Origin: Apiotrichum sp. Y4204
Lineage: Eukaryota; Basidiomycota; Tremellomycetes; Trichosporonales; Trichosporonaceae
Assembly (NCBI GenBank): GCA_025531455.1
Contig: JAMYHL010000074.1
Location: 62,001 to 126,000, forward strand
Length of the DNA: 64,000 nt
Direction: 5' to 3'
The notes below the pieces were generated by a model that was not told the origin of the DNA, did no database searches, and saw nothing but the letters and a program-made list of their open reading frames with translations. A program made the position numbers and the translations under genes. This document shows, one piece after another, positions 19,265 to 29,377 of the stretch. The stretch's first letter is position 1. The number at the start of each line of letters is the position of its first letter.

Positions 19265-21456
19265 CTAGAACCGCTTTTTCACCTTGGAGCCGAGCGCAAC
19301 GCCCTTCCTCAGCCGCCCCCTATCGTCCGCAACGCCAAGGAAATCAACAAGCGACCGCGTTCCTCCGACAGGACGCGGCGCAGGGCGTGGCGCGGCCGGG
19401 CGCGCCGTCGACCCCGTCCCGCTCGTCCCGAAACGGAGCGCTGGCCGCTGCGGCGGTGACGAGGACACGAGGTCAATCACCTCGGGGCTCGGTGATGGTG
19501 CGACCTTGCCGTGCGGCCTCGGCACGCCGACGACACGGCGGCGCTTCGGACTCCCTGGGCTGCTGAGGCCCAGGCCTGGGTCTTGACTTGGCGGAGGACT
19601 CGACGCAGCGACGAGCACCCCGTCAGCGGGGAAATATTTGCTCCGACTCGGCGCGTTCTCCTTGCCCTTTGCGACGGGCCTAGGCCTGGCGGCGTGCTCA
19701 AAGTCGAGGTCATCGAGGTTGAGGTCGAGGTCGAGGTCGAGGTCTACCCGGCCAGATTTGGGCGGGGCATACTGTTCGGCATCGCGCTTGCCGAGCACCT
19801 CACTCCCACTTGTGCGCCGCACGGGCTCCGGCTCGCGTGCCCTTCTCCGCGCCTTCTCCCCGTCCTTATCTCTCCGGACGCGGCCCGCCTCCACGTCAAA
19901 CGTAAATGTCCGCGCGGTCCGCGATCGTCCGACTCCGCGCGGGGCAAAGTCAAAGTCGTCGAGGCCGAGATCGTCGTCGCCATCCAAATCGAGGTCCTCA
20001 ACGACGAGAGACTCGTCCGCTGGGCGCTTGCGCGGGGGCGCGTCGGAGAGGTCTATCTCGAGATCAAGGTCGTCGGCCGGCGACTTCGGTCCAGATCCCT
20101 GCCGCTGTGGCTGTGGCCGTGGCTGTTGCTGGGGTGTCGACACCTGTGACGGTCTGGAGGTCGCGGCGCGGAGGCGCTCGACGGCGCGCATCTTGTCAAT
20201 CTCGGCCTTGAGTTGCTCGTTCTCCGTCTTGAGGATCTTGCGGGATTCCGACTGCGGTCAGCTGCAAGTGAAGTGATGCAGCTCACCTTGGCCTGGTATA
20301 GCTTTACGAGGCGCGTGCGCTCGGTGAGCTGGAGTTGGAGCGCCGCGCGCTCATCAATCTCCTGCTGCAGATCCCTTCCGTCAGCCTTGCCATACACCCA
20401 AAACACTCACTTCATCGCAGCCGCAAGCTTGCGCTCAATCTCCCCCTCGCGTTCCGCCATGGCGCGCTTATGCGCCGCGCGCGCCACCTGTTCCTTTTCG
20501 AGCTGGCGCTGCATGGTATCGCGCTGCGCCTCGACGACTCTAATGTCCTTCTCGGCGCGGCTCCGCTCCGCCTCCACCGCCTTCTTCACTGCTGCGGGTA
20601 TCGCGACGCGCTCCATCTTCATCAGCGCCGCAACCTGCCGCGAATTCGCCTCCTGCAGCTTTGCTATCTCGGCCCGCAGCTCCGTGATCAGCGGGTGCGT
20701 CTCCAGCTCGGTACGCAGCCTGTTCAGTGCGACCGTCATACCCCCTATGTATTTCTGCCATCAGCTGTCTGTCTGCTTTTGCTGTTTTCACTCACCTTCA
20801 ACGCCGTACTAGTCTTGGCACTCAGCGCCACCGCGTCCGTCTGCAGCGTCTCGACGCGCCGCAGCGCGCCAGCCACCTCGTCCTCTGTGCTCGTCGCACC
20901 AAGACTCTCAATCTCCGCTCCGACGCCCTTGGCGCGGCGCGCGATCCCCATCCCCGTCCCGTCGAGTGTCTCGCGGCGGCTCCATCGCTGCGTCGCAGGA
21001 CTAGACTGTGTCTGTGACGGCTGCGTCGCGCTCTCCGGTTCGCCAAAGTTGATAAACAGGCGGTGCAGGATCGGCTGCCCCGTTTCGGGGTCCGCGTAGC
21101 ACTCGGCACGGCATTGCGGGCACTCGGCCGGCGCGTCGTCCATGCTTGGACTCTCGCCGCGGAAGCGCACGCCCTGGTCGCGCATGCGCGCGAGGTACGC
21201 GTTTGCCTGCGTGGAAAACCAGTTCGAGAGGCATGCTTCGTGGAATACGTGGCCTGGAATTGATCAGTTGAGTTCTGAGGAGGAAGACGGGACTGCGGGA
21301 CTCGGGACGCGCGTCCGCGCACGCGTCCGCGTCCTCACACCACGCACCACAATCCGGCGCCGTGATCGGCATGACCTCGTCGAGGTCGTCGCGCGCATCG
21401 AATAGCGAGTCCATGCAGATCGCGCATGACGCTTCCGCCGCCCGGGGCCGTCGCAT
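19265..21456 (-). CDS. TRAIP-like RING-type E3 ubiquitin ligase with coiled coil
   Basis: The ATG at 21456 gives MRRPRAAEASCAICMDSLFD. After one intron the RING continues DCGHVFHEACLSNWF and closes with AECPQCRAECY; ligands follow the RING-H2 order, with an unusually long (~36 residue) insert before the last CxxC pair. A long helical region (LNRLRTELETHPLITELRAE, then KMERVAIPAAVKKAVEAERS, and DERAALQLQLTERTRLVKLY) predicts coiled coil. The disordered C-terminal ~300 residues hold Asp/Leu-alternating blocks (DLDLEIDLSD; DLDLDLDLNLDDLDF), a SUMO-interaction-like EVIDLVSSSP, and a basic tail GSKVKKRF preceded by TRSLVDFLG. RING plus coiled coil plus a C-terminal interaction tail resembles TRAIP/TRIP, a replisome-associated ligase; assignment beyond RING ligase is inference. 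Introns are short. The stop is at 19265. It is divergent from the lipid-kinase-like gene. Confidence 0.75.
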
Positions 21457-21892
21457 GGTGGTGGGTGTGCGATAGGGAGTGGAGTGAAGAGGGAAATGGT
21501 ATGGAGTGTACAGTCGCAAGGCGCGTGGGATTCAAATTGAGGGGTGGACGCAAGACGCGTCGAGCGTGTTTTCTGTTAACCCGTTTCACGAAATCAGTCG
21601 CGCGAGATTCACGTGGGTTTGCCCTGAAATTACACCATAGTGACACCATCACAGGAATGCATATCCATCCACATGTCATCATCCGAAGCAGCATGCGTTC
21701 ATTGCGATGCCTTTTGCGATGCATTCGATACACTGCTACCCCACGCATCCCATCCCCACGTCCGCGCCGTCCGCAGCATCCTCTCTTCAGGTCGACCGAG
21801 ACAAAGGACCGCACAAAGGACCGCTCGTCGACGAGTATATAAGTTACCCAGCCTGCGCTCTTGTCGCCCCCAGTCTCCCATCTCTATCCACC
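21457..21892. other. Divergent promoter region RING gene/lipid kinase-like gene
   Basis: About 436 bp lie between two divergent ATGs. A TATA box (TATATAAG, 21836-21843) faces the lipid-kinase-like gene, about 50 bp before its ATG. No other element was recognised. Confidence 0.6.
21836..21843 (+). promoter_or_regulatory. TATA box (TATATAAG)
   Basis: A perfect TATATAAG lies about 50 bp before the start codon of the DAGK-domain gene, oriented toward it. Confidence 0.6.
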
Positions 21893-23192
21893 ATGACCTG
21901 GGACATTGTCGTGAACCCCGTCTCGGGCAGCCGCTCCGCGCCAGACTGTGAGTTTTACGGGTTGTAGTCTCGCTGACCGCAGTCGTCGCGCGGCACGTCA
22001 CGCCGCTCCTCACCGCGCTGGGCCACACGTTCAAACTACACACCACCGCTGGCGTGCGCGACGCCTCGCGTATCGGCGGCAAACTCGATAAAAACGCAAA
22101 GGTCATCCTTGCTGGAGGCGACGGGACCGCACAGGAGCTCGTGGACGGCGCACTGGGGCGCGGCGGCGAGTGGCGCATCGCAGTCATCCCGATGGGCACG
22201 GTGAGTGTGATGATTATGTACAAGCTGACGGGCAGGCGAACGCGCTCTTCTCATCCCTCTTTCCGCCTGATTCCCCGCCCGTCGCTATCCCCGAGGAACT
22301 CGAGTCCCACCTCCCATCCGACGCCGAGACACGGCGGAACCTCAGCTCCCTCATCCTCGCGCTCTCAGAGAAAGAACCCCGCCGCCTGCCGATAACGCTC
22401 ACGCAACTCCCCGACAAGCCGCCCATCCCCGCGCTCATCGTCACGTCCACCTGTCTCCACGCCGCGCTCCTCGCCGACGCCGAGGGGCTGCGCGAGCAGA
22501 TCCCCGGCTTGAACAGGTTCAAGATGGCAGCCCAGCAGAACATTGAGCTTTTCTTCGAGGCCGACGTCCACCTCCTCCCTGGTCCCGAGGGCGTCAAGCA
22601 GTGGGACCCCGTAGCGGGAGCGTGGACCGCGCCATTCACCGCAGGTGAAGCCCGAAGCGGAAGCGAAGCCACCTCTGAAATCTTCCTCTCGGGGCCGTTC
22701 GCCTATCTCGTCTCGGCGACAACCACGCCGCGGCTGGAACCCACCTTTGTCATTGTCCCGACACTCCAGGACCGGGGGGAGGGGAGCATGGACATTGTGA
22801 TTCTTCGGCCGCTGCGGGACGCTCGCGTGCGGGACGCACCAGACGATGAAAAGGGGGCCGTGTGGTCGCGCCGCGCGATGGAGGTGCTGAATGCGGCGTA
22901 CCAGGATGGCCGGCATGTCAAGCTGCTTTTCCCGCGCGACACGCCGCCCGAGGATCCGGACGAGGGCGACGGGCGCACGGTCGAGGCCCGCGCGGGCGAC
23001 ACGCGCGAGAACGTGGTAGTCGAGACGTTCCGGTGTGGCGGGTTCCGCTGGACGCCGCGGGGCGGGACGAAATCGCGCCTCGTGTGTGCCGATGGCGCGC
23101 TGTACACTACCCCCGAAGAGGAGAGTGCCGAGGCGCGCGTGCTCGCCGAGAATGCGGATGCGGAACAGGGCAGCTTTTGGGTGTGGGGCTAG
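21893..23192 (+). CDS. Diacylglycerol/sphingoid-base kinase catalytic-domain protein
   Basis: Exons 21893-21947, 21983-22200 and 22236-23192 total 1,230 nt (409 residues); both introns are 35 nt. MTWDIVVNPVSGSRSAPDFV opens like DAGK-domain enzymes (N-P-x-S-G). VILAGGDGTAQELVDGAL is the nucleotide-binding GGDGT motif, followed by WRIAVIPMGTANALFSSLF, the equivalent of the P-x-GTxN/A loop. This family phosphorylates lipid alcohols such as diacylglycerol, ceramide or sphingoid bases. The C-terminal half (FLSGPFAYLVSATTTPRLEP, then SMDIVILRPLRD) fits the family's second, beta-rich domain. The protein is shorter than typical sphingosine kinases and the substrate is not predictable. No membrane segment is evident. 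The metallo-beta-lactamase-like gene follows 275 bp downstream in the same orientation. Confidence 0.82.
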
Positions 23193-23403
23193 CTACGGAG
23201 TAGGGTTGGAATAGCATCATAGGTACCGGTGTGGCTGGCTGCAATGAATGCAATGAAGTTGTTGTCGCTGTGCTCTGTTCTCCGTTCTCGGCACTCTGCG
23301 ACTCCGGATATCCGCGTGACCCGGTGACGACATTTACCATTACTACATGACGACGGATCTCATGGCCTGGGAAACAACCTCCCAGACGACCTTGATCCAT
23401 CAG

Positions 23404-23411
23404 GTATATAA
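23404..23411 (+). promoter_or_regulatory. TATA box (TATATAAC)
   Basis: TATATAAC lies about 60 bp before the ATG of the metallo-beta-lactamase-fold gene. Confidence 0.5.
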
Positions 23412-23467
23412 CCCGCACGCGGAGTGACGCATCCCGCATGCCCCCGGACCCCGGACACTCACCCACC

Positions 23468-24820
23468 ATGCCCGAACCCACGCCCATCAACGTCCCGCAC
23501 GGCACACCGCCCGCCGCCACTGCCGGCGTGCTCGGCGCCGACGCCGCGCTGCCCGTGTGCAATACCTGCGGCACGCAGTATCCCGCCAAGCGCGATGACT
23601 GTGGGTGAAAAATGAAAATGAAAAACAAAGAATACGCTGACATCCAGGCCCCATCTGCGAGGATCCGCGCCAATGGGTTCCCGAGGAGGGCACGACGTTT
23701 ACCTCGCTCGGCGCGCTGACCGACTCGCACACCAACACGCTGCTCGTCGACCCAGAGGACAAGCGCGTGACGCACATTGGCACGACGCCAGAGTTTGGCA
23801 TCAACCAGACGCGTAAGTGAACGAGACACGAGACCCCGCAGGAAGACTAACAGGTAGCAATCCTCATCGAGACGGCGATGGGGTCGTGGATCTGGGACTG
23901 CGCCGCGCTGCTGTCGCCCAACCTCGCCGCGTGGCTCCTCGACCTCAAGATCCCCCTGCGCGGCATCGCCATCAGCCACCCCCATGTAAGACCACCTTTA
24001 TTTTCTCTTCCACTTACGCCAGTTCTTCTCCACGGCGCTTACGTGGGCCCGCGCGCTCTCGGTGCCGGTGTACATTAACGGCGCGGATAAGGACTGGTTC
24101 CAGCGCAGGGACGACGTGCTCCCCGAGGACCGTATCGAGTACTGGCGCAACCATGTCGATCTCGGCGGCGGCGTCGAGCTCTACGAGTGTCGCGGGTGAG
24201 TCGAATGTGGGCAGAGCGAGCAGAGCGAGCAGGACGTGCAGGACGTGCAGAACGTGCAGAACGTGCGGGACGAGCGGGACGAGCAGGACGAGCGGAACGC
24301 GTGGTTCAAGCTGCAAGCGTTGCGAGAGGTGGGAAGAGATGATGTAGCTGAGACCACCCCGAATTTTCTCTGACGGCAGCCACTTTCCCGGCTCGAGCGT
24401 ACTCTTCTGGGACCGCGGCGCCGAGGCCAACCCGCCCGAGGACGCGCCAAAGGAGGGCCTCCTCCTCGTCGGCGACACGATCGCGACCAGGCTGGACCGT
24501 AAGGGCTTTTCCTTCCTGTGGAGCTTCCCGAACCTGGTAAGCAAAAACACCAAGAGTGGCTCAGCTTGTGTCCCGGCGTCTCACACCAGATTCCCCTCGA
24601 CCCGCCTGCCGTGCGCCACATCGAGAGCGTGCTCGCCCCCGTCGGATTCGACTCTGTGCTCATGGCCTGGCCTGGGCGTCATATCCGCCGCGGCGCAAAG
24701 GCCATGCTTGCGCCCAGCGTGAAAGACTATCTCGGCCGGATTGGGTGGGAGGTGGAGGACGACAAGCTCGTGGCCGTCCATCAGGACGAGCAAGTGCCGA
24801 GCAAGCGTAAGAAGGAGTAG
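23468..24820 (+). CDS. Metallo-beta-lactamase-fold hydrolase with N-terminal Cys motif
   Basis: Six exons (23468-23600, 23648-23812, 23858-23985, 24023-24195, 24380-24536, 24590-24820) total 987 nt, 328 residues. The N-terminal part has two CxxC pairs, LPVCNTCGTQYP and CPICEDPRQWVPEEG, likely a small zinc knuckle. The rest resembles metallo-beta-lactamase-fold proteins: ILIETAMGSWIWDCAAL, the short metal-binding-like ISHPHFFSTALTWARAL (the classical HxHxDH motif is degenerate), GGHFPGSSVLFWDRG and LLLVGDTIATRLDRKGFSF. Proteins with this Cys leader plus MBL fold are widespread in fungi and plants, with no firm substrate. Because the HxHxDH box is incomplete, catalytic activity is uncertain. 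Intron 4 (24196-24379) is 184 nt and carries a tandem repeat. It is convergent with the PAK gene. Confidence 0.75.
24211..24300 (+). repeat. Intronic minisatellite (about 9-bp period)
   Basis: Imperfect tandem units such as GACGTGCAG, AACGTGCAG and GACGAGCGG fill roughly 90 bp of intron 4 of the metallo-beta-lactamase-fold gene. Confidence 0.7.
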
Positions 24821-25308
24821 CGTGCTGGACCTTGTATCACTGCACAACGTGATCTTGTAGTCACTCGGAAAAGAAGTCAAGTTTGGAAATCAATATGCAA
24901 ACAATAAGTGTCCCCGTGCTCGCCTTTTGCGCCATCTTGCAGTCCACTTCACTCCAGACATGATGCATCGCCGTTCTTCTCGTCATGCCGATCGAAACGC
25001 GAGGGAATAAAGAAGCGAGAGGGGGAAGCGGGGGAGGGGTAGAGAATGAAAGAAGAGAAAAGAAAAGAAAACTGTATACAAGAGGCGGTCGGCTCTCTGT
25101 CCAGGCCGGAGTACGTAGATCTAGTGGTCGACAGCAGGGATGCAATGTAACACGACGGGGCTGTGGCGTGCGGCCACACGCCGCGGATGCAGACAGGGTA
25201 GTAATTGTTGTAGTAAGCGAGATGTCGTTGCAGGTTTGGGGAGCGCTCTAGCGCTACTCGTTCGTAAGGCCGTGATGATGGCAGGACTCGGGGCACTGGC
25301 ACTGGCGA
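24821..25308. other. Convergent 3' region
   Basis: About 490 bp lie between the stop codons of the metallo-beta-lactamase-fold gene and the PAK gene. A purine-rich stretch (25000-25080) stands out. No ORF of substance or RNA gene was recognised. Confidence 0.5.
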
Positions 25309-28074
25309 CTATGCGCTCTTGCGTGCACTCCGGATCATGCCGCTCAGACTCGACAGCTTTGCCGAGTACTTGAAGAAGTCATGCCTCAACAACTGCTCAG
25401 CAGACGGGCGCTTCTCAGCGTCAACGGTGAGACATGCCTTGAGGTAGTCGCGGAACACGGCCGAGAGCTTGTCCCAGTCCTTTATCTTTGGTGTGCCATT
25501 GGTCGCAATGAGATATAGTGCACGCAGCGGGTTCTCGTTCAGGTACGGCGGCTCGCCCTCGAGCATCTCAATCGCCATGATACCCAGTGACCAGATGTCG
25601 ACCTTGGGTCCGTACTCCTTGCGCGTGACAACCTCGGGCGCCATCCAGTACGGAGTGCCGACCATTGTCGTGCGCTTCGTGGACAGGGGATCGGCGATGC
25701 GCGCGCAGAAACCAAAGTCGGCTGCCTTGTTAGCTTACTATCCCTGTGATGGCTCCTCCACACCTCCTTCCACTCACTCAGCTTGACGTCGCCGTTGAGC
25801 GACAGCAAAATGTTGTCCGACTTGATGTCACGGTGGATGACACCCTTGGAGTGGAGATGGCGCAGGCCCTCGCAAGTCTCGCGCGAGACCGCAGCAATCT
25901 GTGCCTCGGACATGCAGTGCGCAGTCACCACATCTGTAAGCGAACCGCCCTCCATGTACTCCATAACAACCCAGAGGTCGCCCTTCCACAAATACGAGTC
26001 CTTGAAGTTGACAATGTTCGGGTGGGCCGACTCGCGCATGACGAGAATCTCGTTGATGATGAGGTCCTGCTTGGGCTGCTTCTCGAGGTTCATCTGCTTG
26101 ATCGCCACGGGCGTTCCTGTGCGGTCGTACGCAGTGTACACACCACCCGAGGCACCTTGGCCAATCTTGACGAGGTTACGGTAGATCGCGTTCGGGTCGC
26201 CTGGCGAGCAAATGTTTGTGAGCTGCCGGATGACCTCCTCGTTCTCTTTTGCCTTATCCCGTCGGCGGGTGGTGCCCTGCTCACGCGCCTTCGTGGCACT
26301 CCGGGACACGCCGCCGGCGGCCCCGGGAACGGCGGGGGCGTCGCGAGGATCGCGTGGCTCGCGCGACTTGCCCGACTGCGACTTGGACTTGTGCAACGGC
26401 GGAGACGGTTTGCTGGTCGGAGGCGCCCGCGATGAAATGGAACGGTCGAGAGTCTTTTTCGGCACCGGAGATTGGGTGGGGGCAACTCGGGCCGACGCGG
26501 AGCGATCGAGAGGAGGAGGCACAGTGGGAAGTTGAGGGAGCTGAGGGGATGTCGAGGGCATGCGTTGAGGCTTGGGCGGGGCCACGCGCTCAGCTTGGAT
26601 CTTGGCCGGAGGAGCAGGTGCCGCTCGAGGGTTGCTGTAAATGTATCCTGCCGGGCTCGGTGCAGACGAAGCACCAAGGCCAGACGATCCGTCGTTGCTG
26701 TTCTCACGAGACATCTCAGCGGAGGGCGGCTGGGACATGGGAGTCGGAGATGGGGACAGGTGGGTTGGACCGGCGTTACGCATCTTCGCCCAGACCTCAT
26801 CATCGGGGTCTTCCTGCGCATCACGCTCCTGGAGATATTTGACAACAGCGAGAACCTGATCCGGGTTCTCCTCCTGCTCTGCACGTGTGATACCGTTGTC
26901 GTCGAGAATTTTCTGCCACTCCTGCGGCATACCCGTGTCTGGAGCGTCAGCCGCTGAGAAAGACACATCGTGCATCACACTCACATTGCCCGGTGTTATA
27001 GTCGAATCCAACGTGGGTGAGATGGATCGGGTCGTACGGGGTGGAGATGACAGGCGCCTTGTTGTTGGTCGTGAGGAGATCTGGGGCGGGTTAGGGCGAC
27101 ATCTCTTGCCTCGAGCTTACCACTCAAAACACCAAAAACGCTCTTCTTATCCTTTGAGCTCTTGCCTGTTCCGCTGCGAGCGCGCACTGTTGGCGTCTCC
27201 TTGGGCGTGTCCTGCGTCATCTGTACAGGGATAGATGGACCAATGCCGAGCTTCTGTTCAAAGGTTTGCTCAAGGGGGATCGGAGGGCTGGTGAGTGGAG
27301 CGGCGGCAGGATTGAGTGTGCTGCTGCCAGCAGACGTGTTGCCGACAGACGGGCTGCGATGTTCACGGTACATGTTGCCGTTCTGCGACGAAGCCCCAGG
27401 CGTGGGAGGATGCTCTCCAGTAGGCAAGGTGCCGGAGCGAACCGGGCGGGGAGCTTGGCTGGTCTGAGCCCCTGACAGCGTATAGGAGTGACGATTGCTG
27501 TTGGGGTTGGGCGAGTTGGGCGAGTATGTGCCGTAGATAGTGGGAGTGCGCGACGACGGGCCAGAGGCGAGCTGCGGCGAGGGATAGATGTCAGAGTCTT
27601 TGCGCGACGAGGAAGTAGAATGCGATGCGCTAGGGGTGGTGGTAAAATCGTTTTGGCGGTACGCATCTCCGGCACGGTACGAGTGGTCCTGCGAACCATA
27701 CGAGTTGGCCGCGCGGTAAGAGTCTGAGCGGTACGCCGTGGGTGGGTCCGAGCGGTACGACGAGGGCGGGTTGGGCACGCCCATGGTCGAGGTCCTGGGC
27801 GAGACCTGCATGCCGAGAGAAATGTCCGATTGCGGGCCATAGTTGGCCGAGTTGCGCGTCGGCTTGGCAGTGTACGTCTGCGTGATGGGAAGCTCGTTGG
27901 GAGCAGCCATCGGAGTCGCGCCAGTGTCTACGTGGCATGTCAGTACCGATGTCTCGACGAGGCTTGGAAAAGAGACAAGGGGTAAAAAGGGTCTGAGCGG
28001 AACTCACACTCTTGCTGAGGATGCCGGATGGCACCGACGCCTAAGCGCTTGGGGCTGGTGTGATGGCCAGACAT
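25309..28074 (-). CDS. p21-activated (Ste20/PAK) serine/threonine kinase with CRIB motif
   Basis: This is a Ste20-family kinase activated by Cdc42/Rac, acting in polarity, mating and filamentation signalling. The first exon (28008-28074) encodes [20 protein letters not shown]; after an 80-nt intron it joins [14 protein letters not shown], so I place the start at 28074. A long Ser/Pro/Tyr-rich disordered region (~270 residues) follows. Then comes the p21-binding/CRIB motif [17 protein letters not shown] near residue 305, with [14 protein letters not shown]. The kinase domain spans about residues 595-845: glycine loop [22 protein letters not shown] lysine, [11 protein letters not shown], and DFGFC (restored by splicing at ~25740-25785). 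The activation segment is [19 protein letters not shown], followed by [15 protein letters not shown]. No PH domain is visible, favouring Ste20/Pak1 over Cla4. Confidence 0.93.
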
Positions 28075-29311
28075 GATGGAGGCCGGGGTGTGTGTCGATG
28101 CGACCGCAGGTAAGCACCGTCACTAGGGGTTAACCGAGAGGGAGAAGAGGGACAAAGTGTGGACAGCCCGGCTGGTGCAAGATCGCGGTGTCTGGGGGAA
28201 TGACAACAAACGAAAAGAAAGAGCAGTTGCTCTGGCGGTGGCACACTTGTTGCTTATGTGTGTGTGGACGCTCTGCTAACCCTCGCGCGAGGCGGTCGGT
28301 GCAGCGGAGGCGGAGGGAAATAAGGGGCGGTGGCAGAGGGGAAGAGAAGGGGGGGCCAGAGAGGGGCAAGGGTATGGGGTTGAGGTGACAACAGGGCGAC
28401 GAGGCTTGTGCGTCGGTGGTTCAATCTGTTCCGCCTTGGAAACGGGAAACGGGCAGAGATAGAGAGAGCGAGGGGAACTGCGAGCAAGACTGGCCGGTAT
28501 GGTCTCGTGTCGTGGTGCAGATGGGTGAGGTAGACAATAGACGCGATGATGCGTGTTGTTGTCGAGGCGACGCACAACTGGTGCAAAGAGTGCGTAGTGG
28601 TGTGTGGCAGGTGGGGCTAGGTGCTGTTGCCGTTGAACACGCGATGGGCCGTGATCACCGTGTGGTCAAAGTCGTAAAGGCGAAGGGAAGGGGCGAGGTG
28701 CGTATGTGTGTAGGGGTGTGTACGTCGTGATGCTTGATTGTGATAATGTGTGCGACAGGGGAGTGGACACAAAAAAGCACAAGGAAAAATGGCCTTTGAG
28801 ACACGAAAACACGGACACAGTACGCGTTTGTGGGTTGGACAAGGGCGGCGATGGAGTGGGTGGTGGGAGTGGTAAGTATTGTTGCAAGACGTTGTCGCGT
28901 CAATGTGCTGGACTTGGCTTGGCTTTGCTGGCTTGCAGCTAAAAAGGCTCGAAACGAGAGTGGTAGATGCCGGGAAGCCGGGCAAAGGAAAGGGAGTGAG
29001 CGAGTGAGAGAGAGTGTGTGCCGGAGAGGTGCAGAGGAACAGCCGAACGGGCCGGATGCGCCAGCAATTGGAATGCACGGACGCTGAAAGGCGAACTTGT
29101 AGGTTGCAAGGCTGTTGCTGCGGGAAGACGGGGAGGGCGTTGTGAGGCAGGGGCGGGATGGATGCAGTAAAGAGAGAGAGATGAGATGGCGATGGGGGTG
29201 GGTAGGTGGATGGATGGTGGTGAATGTTGTAAAGGTTGGGTGGATGAGAGGTGGGAGGGATGGGATAGAGACAAGTGCACTTGTGGTGGGTGGTGGTGGT
29301 GGTTGAATGCT

Positions 29312-29377
29312 GGGATGGGATGGGATGGGATGGATGGATGGTGCGCGCTCTACGCTGGGTGGATGGATGGATGGATT
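29312..29377 (+). repeat. GGATG/GGAT microsatellites
   Basis: Runs of GGATG then GGAT units at 29312-29341 and again at 29360-29377 lie in the PAK upstream region. Confidence 0.75.

Noticed and set aside
27908..27910. ATG at 27908-27910 as the PAK start
   Set aside because: An upstream exon (28008-28074) with its own ATG splices in phase to this frame, so 28074 is preferred.
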